This document shows, piece after piece, positions 53,176 to 62,034 of a stretch of 64,000 nucleotides of DNA (position 1 is its first letter; every line of letters starts with the position of its first letter). A program made the translations under genes and the position numbers. The stretch is from Nocardia farcinica (lineage in GTDB: Bacteria > Actinomycetota > Actinomycetes > Mycobacteriales > Mycobacteriaceae): NCBI RefSeq assembly GCF_001182745.1, contig NZ_LN868938.1, positions 1,116,001 through 1,180,000 on the forward strand, written 5' to 3'. The notes under the pieces were generated by a model that was not told the DNA's origin, made no database searches, and saw only the letters and a program-made list of their open reading frames with translations.

Positions 53176-55269
53176 TCACCTCCAGATCAGTTTGAGCACG
53201 GCCGGGGTGAGCAGCAGCCGGATCACCGTGGCATCGATCAGCAGTGCCGCGATCATGCCGTAGGCGATGTATTTCATCAGCACCAGATCCGAGAACCCGA
53301 ACGCGCCGGTGACCACGATGAGGATCGCGGCGGCGGAGGTGATGACGCTGCCGGTGTGGGCGATGCCGTAGCGGATCGCCTCGGGCGGGTCGGCGCCGCC
53401 CGCACGGGCCTCCGCGACCCGCGAGAGCAGGAACACCTCGTAGTCGGTGGACAGCCCGAAGATCACCGTCACGATCAACGCCAGCACCGCGAACATCAAC
53501 GGCCCCGGGGTGAAATGGAACAGCCCGGCCCCGTGCCCCTCGACGAAGATCCAGGTCAGGATGCCGAGCGTGGTCAGCAGGCTCAGCGCGCTCATCACCA
53601 CCGCCTTGACCGCCAGCACCACCGAACGGAACGCGGCGTACATGATCAGCAGCGCGGTGGTGACCAGGATCGCCAGCAGCGCGGGCAGCCCCTCGAGCAG
53701 TCCGTTGATGCTGTCGCGTTCGAGCGCGGGCACCCCGGCCACCATCACCTGCACCCCCGGCGGTTCGGTGATCGCGCGCAGCGCCGCGATCACCGCGTCG
53801 GCGTCGCGTTTGTCGACCAGGCCCGCGTTGAGCACGTTGATGCCGTCGGTGGTCGCCGCGGCGGGTTCGAAACGGCCGGTGAGGCCGGGCACCTGGTTGG
53901 CGGCGTGGCGGATCTCGCCGAGCTGGGCGGCGTCGGCGCCGACCACCACCAGTTTCAGCGGCTCGGTGCGGAAACCGGGGAACAACTCGTCGAAGCGTTC
54001 CTGCGCCACCCTGGCCGGATTGTCCTGGGCCAGATAACGTTCGCTGATACCGCCGAACTCGATGTGGCGCAACGGGATCGCCAACGCCAGCAGCGCCAGC
54101 ACGATCGACACCGACACCGCCCACGGCCTGCGCATCGCGAACCGCGCCAGCCGCGAGAAGAACCCGGCATCGATCTCGGCGTCGGTCTTGCCGCGGGCGA
54201 ACCGGTGCCAGCCCAGGAAATCGATGCGCCGCCCGACGATGGCCAGCGCCGCGGGCAGCGCCGTCACCGACAGCACCGCCGCCAGCAGCACCGAGCTGAT
54301 GCCGCCGTAGGGCACCGAGCGCAGCACCCCGTTGGGGAAGATGAACAGCGCCGCCAGGCTCACCGCGATGATCGCCGCCGAGAACAGCACCGTGCGGCCC
54401 GCGGTGGCCACGGTGCGCGCGGTGGCCTCCTCGACACTGCGGCCTGCCGCCAGCTCCTCCCGGAACCGGGTGACGGTGAACAGCCCGTAGTCGATGGCCA
54501 GCCCCAGACTCACCAGCGTCATCACCGCGTTGGCGAAGACGTTGACATCGATGTGGTCGGTGAGCGCGCGCAGGATGCCCTGGGTGCCCAGGATCGTCAT
54601 GCCGCCGATCAGCACCGGCAACAGCGCGCCGATCACCCCGCCGAACACGAAGTACAGCAGGATCGCCACCAGCGGCAGCGCGATCAGCTCGGCGCGGTGG
54701 ATGTCGGTCTGCATGCCGATGTTGATGCCCTCGACGATCGGCTGCAACCCGGCCAGCTGCACCGTCGTGCCGCCCGGCCCGCCGCCGGGGTCGTTCGCCG
54801 CCAGCGCGTCCTTGATCGCCAGGTAGTTCTCCACCGTGGCGGTGCCGTCCCCGCGCAGCCCGACGCTGGCGAAGGCGTGCGTGCGGGAGGCGTCGGTGGC
54901 CTGGGCGGCGAACGGGCTGTCCCAGTAGCTGTCGATCTTGAGGATGCGGTCGGGATAGCGGGCCAGCAGCTCGGCCAGGTGGGCGGTCACCGGCCCGCGC
55001 ACCTCCGCGTCGTCGACGGTGCGGCCCGTCGGAGCGGTGTAGAGCAGGATCAGGTCGCTGTCGGTGTCGCGGCCGAAGGTGGAATCGGCCAGCTTCGCCG
55101 CCGCCACCGACTCGCTGGCCTCGTCGAACCAGCCCTCCTGGGTGAAGCGCTGGTTCAGGTCGCGGCCGTAGTAGCCCGACAGCAGCACCGCGACGGCGAC
55201 GACGGCGAGCACGAGAAAGCGATGCCGGTGGACGAAACGCCCCCACCGCAGGGACCCCGCATGCAGCAT
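53176..55269 (-). CDS. MmpL/RND-superfamily transporter
   Basis: 697 residues, shorter than the 950-residue mycobacterial MmpLs but typical of actinobacterial MMPL-domain proteins. One N-terminal helix (FLVLAVVAVAVLLSGYYG), an extracytoplasmic porter loop, then two six-helix blocks: VFANAVMTLVSLGLAIDYGLFTVTRF and MFAVLALIVTVIFGLSTDYEVFLLSRV. Each carries the Asp-Tyr pair of the proton relay. It probably exports lipids or drugs. ATG 55269 was chosen since the lipoprotein gene ends 12 bases upstream; the longer frame overlaps it. Substrate unknown. Confidence 0.92.
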   Translation of the reverse strand: MLHAGSLRWGRFVHRHRFLVLAVVAVAVLLSGYYGRDLNQRFTQEGWFDEASESVAAAKLADSTFGRDTDSDLILLYTAPTGRTVDDAEVRGPVTAHLAELLARYPDRILKIDSYWDSPFAAQATDASRTHAFASVGLRGDGTATVENYLAIKDALAANDPGGGPGGTTVQLAGLQPIVEGINIGMQTDIHRAELIALPLVAILLYFVFGGVIGALLPVLIGGMTILGTQGILRALTDHIDVNVFANAVMTLVSLGLAIDYGLFTVTRFREELAAGRSVEEATARTVATAGRTVLFSAAIIAVSLAALFIFPNGVLRSVPYGGISSVLLAAVLSVTALPAALAIVGRRIDFLGWHRFARGKTDAEIDAGFFSRLARFAMRRPWAVSVSIVLALLALAIPLRHIEFGGISERYLAQDNPARVAQERFDELFPGFRTEPLKLVVVGADAAQLGEIRHAANQVPGLTGRFEPAAATTDGINVLNAGLVDKRDADAVIAALRAITEPPGVQVMVAGVPALERDSINGLLEGLPALLAILVTTALLIMYAAFRSVVLAVKAVVMSALSLLTTLGILTWIFVEGHGAGLFHFTPGPLMFAVLALIVTVIFGLSTDYEVFLLSRVAEARAGGADPPEAIRYGIAHTGSVITSAAAILIVVTGAFGFSDLVLMKYIAYGMIAALLIDATVIRLLLTPAVLKLIWR

Positions 55270-55280
55270 GGCGCCGGGCG

Positions 55281-55820
55281 CTACCCGCAGGCGGGCGTGC
55301 GATAGTCGGCCGAGCGCAGGATGCCGCACAGGTCGGTGCGCGAGATCTTCCAGCGCCCGTCCAGGTAGACGAAGTGCACGACGGTCGTGCGCACCGCGGT
55401 GCCGGTGCCGTCCTTGTCGAGCTTCATCGTCGCGGTCAGGGTGCCGTCGCGGTTGTCGAAGACCGGGTCGGTGACGCCGTAGACGGCGCGCGGATTGTCC
55501 TGCAACGCCCGGTACATGTCGGGGATGGCGTCGCGGAAGGCCTCCCCGTCCTCGATGAGGGCGGTGCGTTCACTGTCGGGCAGGGCCGGATCGAGCGCGC
55601 GTTTGATCTGCGCGTCGAGTTCGGCGGCGGTGGGGATGTGCCGGTTGGCGATCTCGCTCGAGGTCGCCGCCGCCGAGGAGGACAGCGCGGCGACGGCCTT
55701 GGAGCGGGCGGCGTCGACGGCGGCCTCGTCGGGGCCCGAACTGCAGGCGGCGGCCACGCCCACGGTGAGCAGGGCGGCCGCGGCGAGCGCGGTTCGGGTC
55801 GATCGTGTGGAGTGCATCAC
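55281..55820 (-). CDS. MTB12-like low-molecular-weight antigen lipoprotein
   Basis: 179 residues. Signal peptide with lipobox VAAAC (Cys26). The mature part has a helical linker (AAVDAARSKAVAALSSSAAA), then IPTAAELDAQIKRALDPALPDSERTALIEDGEAF, the N-terminal mark of the MTB12/CFP-2 domain, an NTF2-like sheet (VFDNRDGTLTATMKL, TTVVHFVYLDGRWKISRTDLCG). The secreted mycobacterial relative is a T-cell antigen of unknown role. It precedes the MmpL gene on the same strand by 12 bases and follows a small gene, so a surface-protein operon is likely. Confidence 0.85.
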   Translation of the reverse strand: MMHSTRSTRTALAAAALLTVGVAAACSSGPDEAAVDAARSKAVAALSSSAAATSSEIANRHIPTAAELDAQIKRALDPALPDSERTALIEDGEAFRDAIPDMYRALQDNPRAVYGVTDPVFDNRDGTLTATMKLDKDGTGTAVRTTVVHFVYLDGRWKISRTDLCGILRSADYRTPACG

Positions 55821-55823
55821 TAC

Positions 55824-56171
55824 CTACATACCATCTAGGACGGATCCCAGTCGTCCCAGCAGGGCGCGGACGGTGACACCGCGGCCGTCGCCGTCGGGCG
55901 CGGCCACCGGGATCAGATCCCGGACCAGGGCCACGACGCTGCGTTCGTCGTCGAGGTCGACATCGGTCACCGTCGCCTCGGCGACGGCGACCACGTCCTC
56001 GGGGGCGGGCACCGCGGTGTCCAGGTCGGCGCGGTAGATCTCCAGGGTCAGCGTGGCGCGCACGGTGCGGAAGGCGAAGGGTCGCCCGTCCTCGGTGGTG
56101 CCGAAACCGTGCGCGAACCGGCCGACCGTCACATCCTCGACGGTGAACCCCGCTCGCTGCTCGGCGGTCAC
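55824..56171 (-). CDS. Conserved hypothetical protein
   Basis: 115 residues, GTG start. The pattern EDVTVGRFAHGFGTTEDGRPFAFRTVRATLTLEIYRADL suggests a beta-sheet, then a short acidic helix and ERSVVALVRDLIPVA. I do not recognise a family. It has no signal peptide, so it is cytoplasmic. It lies three bases before the lipoprotein gene on the same strand, so it is the first gene of the run to the DUF2568 protein. Confidence 0.65.
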   Translation of the reverse strand: MTAEQRAGFTVEDVTVGRFAHGFGTTEDGRPFAFRTVRATLTLEIYRADLDTAVPAPEDVVAVAEATVTDVDLDDERSVVALVRDLIPVAAPDGDGRGVTVRALLGRLGSVLDGM

Positions 56172-56322
56172 ATTCGATCTCCCTGGCTCGGACGCTGTTG
56201 CTGTTCACCGTAACGCCGGTCACCGACACCGCGACCCGCCGGACCCGGTCGGCCGGTGTGTCGGGCCCGCATGGTCAGATGGAGTGTCGCGGTTCGGTCC
56301 GGTGGTGAAGGAGTTCGGTGGG

Positions 56323-57366
56323 ATGCGCCCAGGCGGCACGATGTCGGCGACCCTGTTGGGCGCGGTGGCGCTGCTGGTGCTGAGCGGCTGCTCCGCCGAG
56401 GACGCCGATTCCAAGGTGCCCACCCGCGAACCGGCGACCGCCGCGCCCGCCCCGGCCACCACCGTCCCCGCCGAAGGCACGGTGTTCGGTCCGGCCGATC
56501 CGGTCCGCGCGTTGCTCGCCGAATCCGGCACCGGCCGCCTGGCCGTCCTCGCCTCGAGCGGCGAGGCCGCCACCACCCTGCTCCTGATCGACCCCGCCGC
56601 CGCCGGCGATGTCCCCGACGTGCCGGCGCAGACGATCACCCTGCCCGCCGCCGGTGTCGCGCTCGCGCAGGGCGCCCCCGGGGAGGTGCTGATTCCGATG
56701 CGCGACCGCGTGGTGCGCGTGGACGCCACCACCGGCGCGCAGAGCGAGATCCCGGTACCCGGGGAGCTGCGCTCGGTCGCCCGCGCCGACGACGGCACCC
56801 TGGTCGTCGGCGCCGCCGACGGCGAGGTCAGCACGATCGCCGCCGACGGCCGCGTCGAGCACAGCCTGGACGGACTGGTCTCCGCCGACGTGGTCGTGCG
56901 GGCCGGGGAGCGGCTGGCCGTGCTGGACCGCCGCCAGAGTTCGGTCACCGAGATCAGCCCCGGCGCCGACCACCTCGGGCTGGCGCTGCGGGCCGGGGAA
57001 GGCGCGGCGAACATGATCGCCGACCACTTCGGCCGGGTGCTGGTCACCGACACCGCCGACGGGGAACTGCTGGTCTACACGACCGGACCGCTCGTGTTGC
57101 GTCAGCGTTTCCCGGTAGGATCGTCGCCTTACGCGCTCGCCTACGATCGCCGCTCGGAGACCGTGTGGGTGACGTGCACGCAGAGCAACGAGGTCGTCGG
57201 GTTCGACCTGTCGACGGGTATTCCGCAGGAGGTGGGCCGCTACCCCACGGTGCGGCAGCCGAACACGGTGACCGTCGACGACCGCACCGGTGACCTGTAT
57301 GTCGGATCCGCGGCCGGTGAGGGCCTGCAGCGGATTCCGGCGGACCGGCTGAAGAGAGGGCAGTAA
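56323..57366 (+). CDS. Lipoprotein with predicted beta-propeller domain
   Basis: 347 residues. Signal peptide ends at lipobox LSGC (Cys23). After a Pro/Ala/Thr linker, repeated four-stranded blades appear: [98 protein letters not shown]. It is a six- or seven-bladed YVTN/SMP-30-like fold, a surface-bound binding protein or lactonase-like enzyme. ATG 56323, with GAAGGAG about ten bases upstream. TAA overlaps the DUF5703 start (TAATG), so they are coupled with pyrD in one transcript. Confidence 0.83.
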   Translation: MRPGGTMSATLLGAVALLVLSGCSAEDADSKVPTREPATAAPAPATTVPAEGTVFGPADPVRALLAESGTGRLAVLASSGEAATTLLLIDPAAAGDVPDVPAQTITLPAAGVALAQGAPGEVLIPMRDRVVRVDATTGAQSEIPVPGELRSVARADDGTLVVGAADGEVSTIAADGRVEHSLDGLVSADVVVRAGERLAVLDRRQSSVTEISPGADHLGLALRAGEGAANMIADHFGRVLVTDTADGELLVYTTGPLVLRQRFPVGSSPYALAYDRRSETVWVTCTQSNEVVGFDLSTGIPQEVGRYPTVRQPNTVTVDDRTGDLYVGSAAGEGLQRIPADRLKRGQ

Positions 57367-57620
57367 TGGCGTCCAGGAGCTCCCGCACAGCGTTGCCTGC
57401 CGGTTGGGAGACCGGCAGCGACAGCGACGACTACGAGTACGTGCCGCTGCGGCTGCCCAAGGACGTGACCCGGGTGACCGCCTCGATGCGCCTGGCCATC
57501 CAGGCCGAGTTCGGCGGCTGGGAGCTCTCCCGCGTGCGCGCCTACACCGACGGCAGCCGCAAGGTGCTGCTGCGTCGCCGCAAGTCGGCGCTACTACCCC
57601 AGCCGGAACCGGGGATGTGA
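57366..57620 (+). CDS. DUF5703 family protein
   Basis: 84 residues. [60 protein letters not shown] is the whole of the small DUF5703 domain, found almost only in actinobacteria. Both ends overlap their neighbours (TAATG with the lipoprotein, GTGA with pyrD), so it is locked into this operon. It may be a small accessory factor; nothing more can be said from sequence. Confidence 0.85.
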   Translation: MASRSSRTALPAGWETGSDSDDYEYVPLRLPKDVTRVTASMRLAIQAEFGGWELSRVRAYTDGSRKVLLRRRKSALLPQPEPGM

Positions 57621-58738
57621 CCGGCCGGATGTATGCGCTGCTGCTTCGTGTGATGTTCCTGGTGCCGCCGGAACGCATCCACCATCTCGCCTTCGCCGCG
57701 ATGCGGGTGGCGGCCCGCTTCGCCCCCACCCGGGCGCTGGTGCGGCGCCTGGCCGTGGTCGACGACCCGATCCTGCACAGCACCGTGTTCGGGGTGCCCT
57801 TCCGCGCCCCGCTGGGGCTGGCCGCCGGATTCGACAAGAACGCCGAGGGCGTCGACGTGTGGGGGCCCTTCGGGTGGGGATTCGCCGAGATCGGCACCGT
57901 CACCGCGCAAGCCCAGCCGGGCAATCCGGCGCCGCGGCTGTTCCGCCTGCCCGCCGACCGCGCCCTGATCAACCGGATGGGGTTCAACAACCACGGCGCC
58001 GCCCGCGCCGCCGAGCAGCTGCGCGCCCGCACCGCCACCGTGCCCATCGGCGCCAACATCGGCAAGACCAAGGTCGTCGAGCCCGCGGGCGCGGCCGCCG
58101 ACTACGCCACCAGCGCCGCCCTGCTCGGTCCGCTGGCCGATTTCGTCGTCGTCAACGTCAGCTCCCCCAACACCCCCGGCCTGCGCGACCTGCAGGCGGT
58201 CGAGTCGCTGCGGCCGCTGCTGCGCACCGTGCTCGAGACCGTCGCCGACGGCGGTCGCAGCGTGCCGGTGCTGGTGAAGATCGCCCCCGACCTGTCCGAC
58301 GAGGACATCGACGCCGTCGCCGACCTGGCCGTGGAGCTGGGCCTGGCCGGGATCGTGGCCACCAACACCACCATCCGCCGCGACGGGCTGCACACCGACC
58401 CCGAGGACGTCGCCGCGATGGGCGCGGGCGGGTTGTCGGGCGCGCCGGTGGCCGACCGCTCCCTCGAGGTGCTACGCAGGCTCTACCGCCGCGTCGGCGA
58501 CCGGCTGGCGCTGATCTCGGTCGGCGGCATCGAAACCCCCGAGCAGGCCTACCAGCGAGTCCTGGCCGGTGCCAGCCTGCTGCAGGGCTACACCGGCTTC
58601 ATCTACGGTGGCCCGTTCTGGACCAGGAAGATCCACCGCGGCCTGGCCGAGCTGCTGCGCCTCGACGGCTACACCAGCCTCACCGAGGCCGTCGGCGCCG
58701 AACACCGCGGGCCCCAACCCCAGGCCGACACCGCCTGA
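57617..58738 (+). CDS. pyrD: Quinone-dependent dihydroorotate dehydrogenase PyrD (class 2)
   Basis: 373 residues. The N-terminal amphipathic membrane-binding segment ([26 protein letters not shown]) marks class 2. FMN site: [14 protein letters not shown]. Catalytic Ser in [30 protein letters not shown] and [13 protein letters not shown] line the active site, and [12 protein letters not shown] with [12 protein letters not shown] form the C-terminal phosphate cup. It oxidises dihydroorotate to orotate in pyrimidine synthesis with quinone as acceptor. The GTG start overlaps the DUF5703 stop; ATG 57629 is possible. Confidence 0.95.
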   Translation: MTGRMYALLLRVMFLVPPERIHHLAFAAMRVAARFAPTRALVRRLAVVDDPILHSTVFGVPFRAPLGLAAGFDKNAEGVDVWGPFGWGFAEIGTVTAQAQPGNPAPRLFRLPADRALINRMGFNNHGAARAAEQLRARTATVPIGANIGKTKVVEPAGAAADYATSAALLGPLADFVVVNVSSPNTPGLRDLQAVESLRPLLRTVLETVADGGRSVPVLVKIAPDLSDEDIDAVADLAVELGLAGIVATNTTIRRDGLHTDPEDVAAMGAGGLSGAPVADRSLEVLRRLYRRVGDRLALISVGGIETPEQAYQRVLAGASLLQGYTGFIYGGPFWTRKIHRGLAELLRLDGYTSLTEAVGAEHRGPQPQADTA

Positions 58739-58819
58739 ACGGGACAGCGGCCGGAGGCGGCAGCGCAGCGTCACCACGCAGGCCGCCCCGCACAGGCGCA
58801 ATCGATACCGCCTGAACGG
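58730..58819. repeat. Direct repeat of the pyrD stop-codon region
   Basis: ACCGCCTGAACGG occurs at 58730-58742, spanning the pyrD stop, and again at 58807-58819, 77 bases apart. The second copy forms the left arm and loop of a terminator hairpin. It may reflect a local duplication of the gene end. Confidence 0.7.
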
Positions 58820-58827
58820 TCAGGCGG
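58808..58827. terminator. Bidirectional hairpin between pyrD and the convergent gene
   Basis: CCGCCTGA (58808-58815) and TCAGGCGG (58820-58827) form a perfect 8-base-pair stem with loop ACGG. It overlaps the stop of the minus-strand gene and lies 69 bases past the pyrD stop. No U-tract. Confidence 0.5.
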
Positions 58828-59221
58828 GTTCGGCTTCGAGCCAGTCGAGTGGGGTCTCGGGCTCCTCGGTTTCCGGTGTTGCCGGGCCGGGGCAGCCGGG
58901 CGGTCGCGGGACGGGTTCGCCCTCGCGGGTGCGCAACCGGGTCAGGATCCGCTTGGAGATCAGGATCAACGCCTGTTCCCACAGGATTCCGAGCCGGTCG
59001 GCGCGCTCGGCCATCCTGGCGTGGGCGAACCGGTCGCCGACGGCGGCGGGGTCGCTGAGCAGTTCGTCGAGTTCCATACCGGCGCGGGCCTGTTCGCGGG
59101 TGAGCAGCCGGTCGGGCAGCCAGCTCAGCCGCCAGCGGCGCGGGCCGTCTCCGGTTTCCCGGCACGCCCACTCGGGAGTCACGTCGCTGGTCATGGTCCA
59201 GGCGGTTTCGTGGACGGTCAT
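58820..59221 (-). CDS. Conserved hypothetical protein
   Basis: 133 residues from ATG 59221, preceded by GGGGAGGCAGCC; longer frames lack this site. The N-terminal half looks beta-rich (TAWTMTSDVTPEWACRETGDGPRRWRLSWLP) followed by helices (LTREQARAGMELDELL, RMAERADRLGILWEQALILI). The last 35 residues are Pro/Glu-rich. I do not recognise a family. Convergent with pyrD through the shared hairpin. Confidence 0.65.
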   Translation of the reverse strand: MTVHETAWTMTSDVTPEWACRETGDGPRRWRLSWLPDRLLTREQARAGMELDELLSDPAAVGDRFAHARMAERADRLGILWEQALILISKRILTRLRTREGEPVPRPPGCPGPATPETEEPETPLDWLEAEPA

Positions 59222-59441
59222 GGCTGCCTCCCCTGGCGGCGCTGCGTCGCGGTAGGTCCAGTGTGGCGGTCTCGCCACCGCGATCGCCACCTTTTTCGGC
59301 AGTTGCCGCGTGCGAAGCGGCATTTGCCGGGACACTAGGAGAATTCACCGCCGCAGCGGTGGCTAAACGCGCGCCCGGCGCTTAGGGTGAGCCGCAAGAT
59401 CATCACCGCACCGCTGCCCGAGGACGGAGGACGGATCGCGT

Positions 59442-61022
59442 ATGGCGCCGCACGACACCGGCACCGTCGCCGTCCGCAACATCCTCACCCGGTTGTGCAA
59501 ACGTTCCGGGCTCAGCGCCGACCGGTTGCGCACCACCGAAATCGACGTCGCGCCGCTGCTGGAACTGCCCGTCATCCGCCGCCGCGCCCACCGCGACCGG
59601 GCCGCGCCCGAGGCCGTCGTCGCGCCGGTCGTGCGCGAGCTGGCCGCCCGCCTGGCGCCCAGTGACCGCTTCATCGTCGACGCCGCCCTCGCGCTCGGCC
59701 TCTGGCGCGCCGAGCCACCCGCCGGGGTCGACCCCGACCGGCTCTACGCCCCCGATCTCGGCGAACGACGCGCGTCCCTGGCCGAGTACTGGCACACATT
59801 GCACGCCGCCACCGACGCCGACCCGAATCCGCCGGAACTCACCGTGCGTTCACTGCGCACCAACCCCGAACGCCGCGCCTTCACCGCGCTGGCCGCCCTG
59901 CTCGACGCCGACCCCGGCTACGGCGACCACGGCTACGGCGAACCCGGCTACGGCGACCACGGATACGACGACACCGATGACGCGACAGCCCGGTCCGAGG
60001 CACCCGCCGCGCACACCGCCCCGCTCGGCCGCATCACCGTGGTCGGCGACGCGGTGATCGACCACATCTACCGCACCGATCGCCTCCCGGCCGAGGACGC
60101 CCCCGCCAAGGGCCGCTTCGCCGAACATCTCGGCGGCAAGGGCCTCAATCGGGCGGTCGCGGCGGCCCGGCTCGGATTCCGGGTGCAGCTGATGGCCGCG
60201 GTCGGCGACGATCCGGCCGGGCGACGCATCCTGCGCGCGCTGCGCCGCGAGGACGTCGGCACCGACCTGGTGCGCATCGCCGCCGGCGAACCGACCCCGG
60301 TGGCGGCGCTGATCGTGACCGCCACCGGCGCCTACGGCGTCATCGGCCGCGGTGACGACGCGGTGCGGCTGAGCGCCGAGGATCTCACCACACCTGCCGC
60401 GCTGGCCGCGCTCACCGACTGCGACGCGCTGCTGCTGACCTTCGAGCAACCCACCCCGGTGCTCGAACAGGTCCTGCGGCTGCTGCGGGCCGGAGCCCGC
60501 ACGCGGCCCCGGCTGTTCGTGCAGCCCACCCCGCCGCTGGAGGCGCCGCAGTACCTGTACGAGTTCTTCGACCGCATCGACTATCTGATCGGCACGCCCG
60601 GTGAGCTGGCCCAGCTCGTCGGCGCCGACCCCGCCGCGGCCGGATCGGAGACCGAGGAACAGGTGGTGCACCGGTTGCGCGCGCTCGGCGTCGACTGCGT
60701 GTGCGTGGTCGAAGGGTTGCACTGCCGGGTGCGTTCGGCCGCGCTCACCCTCGACGTGCCGCGCCCGGCCGCCGCGCACCTGGACGAATCCCCCGGCGCG
60801 CCTGCGGCTTTCGTCGCCGCGCTGGCGCGCCGGCTGGCCGGGCACGGCTGGAGCGCGGCCGAGCCCGCCGATTTCGCGTGGGCGACCGCGGCGATGGCGG
60901 CCACCCAGTCCTTCGGTGAGATCCCGCACGCCATGCCCGCGGCCGCGCAGATCGATCGGATCGCGGGCTTCACCACCCATGCCGCGGCCGGCGCCGAATA
61001 CCTCACCGGCGGCACCGGCTGA
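59442..61022 (+). CDS. PfkB-fold carbohydrate-kinase-like protein with N-terminal domain and lost catalytic Asp
   Basis: 526 residues. Residues 1-150 are a helical domain of unknown type (LTRLCKRSGLSADRLRTTEIDV). An acidic linker 159-176 has repeats of GYGDHGYGEPGYGDHGY. The PfkB fold begins at about 197 (ITVVGDAVIDHIY) with the substrate motif HLGGKGLNRAVAAARLG. The anion-hole motif that should read DTxGAGDAF is DESPGAPAAF (448-457), so the catalytic Asp is Ala455 and the preceding Gly is Pro454. Kinase activity is therefore unlikely; a sensor or regulator of sugar or nucleotide binding is possible. It is followed 45 bases later by ribA. Confidence 0.85.
   Translation: MAPHDTGTVAVRNILTRLCKRSGLSADRLRTTEIDVAPLLELPVIRRRAHRDRAAPEAVVAPVVRELAARLAPSDRFIVDAALALGLWRAEPPAGVDPDRLYAPDLGERRASLAEYWHTLHAATDADPNPPELTVRSLRTNPERRAFTALAALLDADPGYGDHGYGEPGYGDHGYDDTDDATARSEAPAAHTAPLGRITVVGDAVIDHIYRTDRLPAEDAPAKGRFAEHLGGKGLNRAVAAARLGFRVQLMAAVGDDPAGRRILRALRREDVGTDLVRIAAGEPTPVAALIVTATGAYGVIGRGDDAVRLSAEDLTTPAALAALTDCDALLLTFEQPTPVLEQVLRLLRAGARTRPRLFVQPTPPLEAPQYLYEFFDRIDYLIGTPGELAQLVGADPAAAGSETEEQVVHRLRALGVDCVCVVEGLHCRVRSAALTLDVPRPAAAHLDESPGAPAAFVAALARRLAGHGWSAAEPADFAWATAAMAATQSFGEIPHAMPAAAQIDRIAGFTTHAAAGAEYLTGGTG
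59919..59969 (+). repeat. In-frame repeat encoding the GYGDHGYGEP linker
   Basis: GGCTACGGCGACCACGGCTA and variants repeat in 15-base steps within the PfkB-like gene. They encode alternating Gly-Tyr-Gly-Asp-His and Gly-Tyr-Gly-Glu-Pro blocks between its two domains. Confidence 0.75.
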
Positions 61023-61067
61023 CCCCGCACGTCGCCCATTCCCTTTCGCGCATGCTTCGGAGGAGCA

Positions 61068-61838
61068 TTGACCACAGTCGACCCCGGCACGGACACCGCG
61101 CATCGCCTGACCCGCAAGGGCGCCGAGCTGACCGTCCGGGTCCGGGAGTTACCCGCCGACCGCGACGGCGGCGCGGTGCTGGTGTTCGGCGAGATCGGCC
61201 AGGACTGCCTGGTGCGCATCCACTCGCGCTGCCTCTACGGTGACGCACTGCAGTCCGACGACTGCGATTGCGGCCCCGAACTCGAACGGTCCATGGACCT
61301 GATCCAGGCCGAGGGGCGCGGCGTGCTGGTGTATCTGGACCAGGAGGGCCGTGGCGCCGGGCTCGTCGCCAAGGCGCGTGGCCTGCGCGAGGCCGAGCGC
61401 ACCGGCGCGGACACCTTCACCGCCTATACCCGCCTGGGCTATCCCGAGGACGCGCGGTCGTTCCGGCTCGCCGCCGCCGCGATCGCCGAGCTCGGCCTGC
61501 GCCGGGTGCGGCTGCTGACCAACAACCCCGACAAGGCCGCCGCGCTCACCGATCTGGGTGTCGCGGTGACCGTGGTGCCGTTGACCACCCGTCCGCGCAG
61601 TGTCCGGGCGCGGAAGTACCTGCAGGACAAGCGGGCACGGCGCAGGCATTGGCTGCCCGAGCCGTCGGCGCCGTGGGCGGCCGGGCTGGCCGGGCCCGAG
61701 AGCACGATGGTGCTGCCGGTGCTGCCCGACGACGCCGGCTGGGACGAGGACGGCGCGGGGGCGGTCGGCGGGACACGCCGCTCCCGGTGGGGGTGGCTGC
61801 GCGGCGAGGGGGCCGGCACCGCCGCGCGCCGGTCCTGA
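61068..61838 (+). CDS. ribA: GTP cyclohydrolase II (RibA)
   Basis: 256 residues. TTG start with GGAGGAGCA just upstream. Zn ligands Cys55, Cys66 and Cys68 are in HSRCLYGDALQSDDCDCG. VYLDQEGRGAGLVAKARGLREAERTG is the GTP-binding and catalytic segment, and LLTNNPDKAAALTDLGV the base-recognition part. The enzyme opens GTP for riboflavin synthesis. It stands alone, not fused to RibB, and has a 45-residue C-terminal tail rich in Gly/Trp/Arg. No other rib gene is near, so it may be a second copy serving F420/flavin demand or a specialised pathway. Confidence 0.93.
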   Translation: MTTVDPGTDTAHRLTRKGAELTVRVRELPADRDGGAVLVFGEIGQDCLVRIHSRCLYGDALQSDDCDCGPELERSMDLIQAEGRGVLVYLDQEGRGAGLVAKARGLREAERTGADTFTAYTRLGYPEDARSFRLAAAAIAELGLRRVRLLTNNPDKAAALTDLGVAVTVVPLTTRPRSVRARKYLQDKRARRRHWLPEPSAPWAAGLAGPESTMVLPVLPDDAGWDEDGAGAVGGTRRSRWGWLRGEGAGTAARRS

Positions 61839-61846
61839 CGGCGTCG

Positions 61847-61880
61847 ATCCGGACGTAACGGGCAGCACCGCGGTCCGGAT
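61847..61880 (+). terminator. Possible terminator after ribA
   Basis: ATCCGGAC (61847-61854) and GTCCGGAT (61873-61880) can form an 8-base-pair stem with an 18-base loop, 9 bases beyond the ribA stop. The long loop makes it a moderate call. The 155 bases after it, up to fadD, hold the repeat GAGATA-AT-GAGATA near 61927, A/T-rich and perhaps part of the fadD promoter. Confidence 0.4.
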
Positions 61881-62034
61881 GTGGCTACCATGAGTGAGCT
61901 ACGCCACTCGCCCGCACCTCGGGTGTGAGATAATGAGATATCGGCACCACCATTGTTTCAGGGTTTGCGCGGCCGCGGCCGGGTGACCCCGAGGCGCACG
62001 AGTCGGGTTCACGACGACATCGGGAACAGGGAAT

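Noticed and set aside
53356..55305. 649-codon plus-strand open frame opposite the MmpL gene
   Set aside because: Low-complexity Gly/Arg/Gln/Asp translation, no start signal, shadow of a clear membrane protein.
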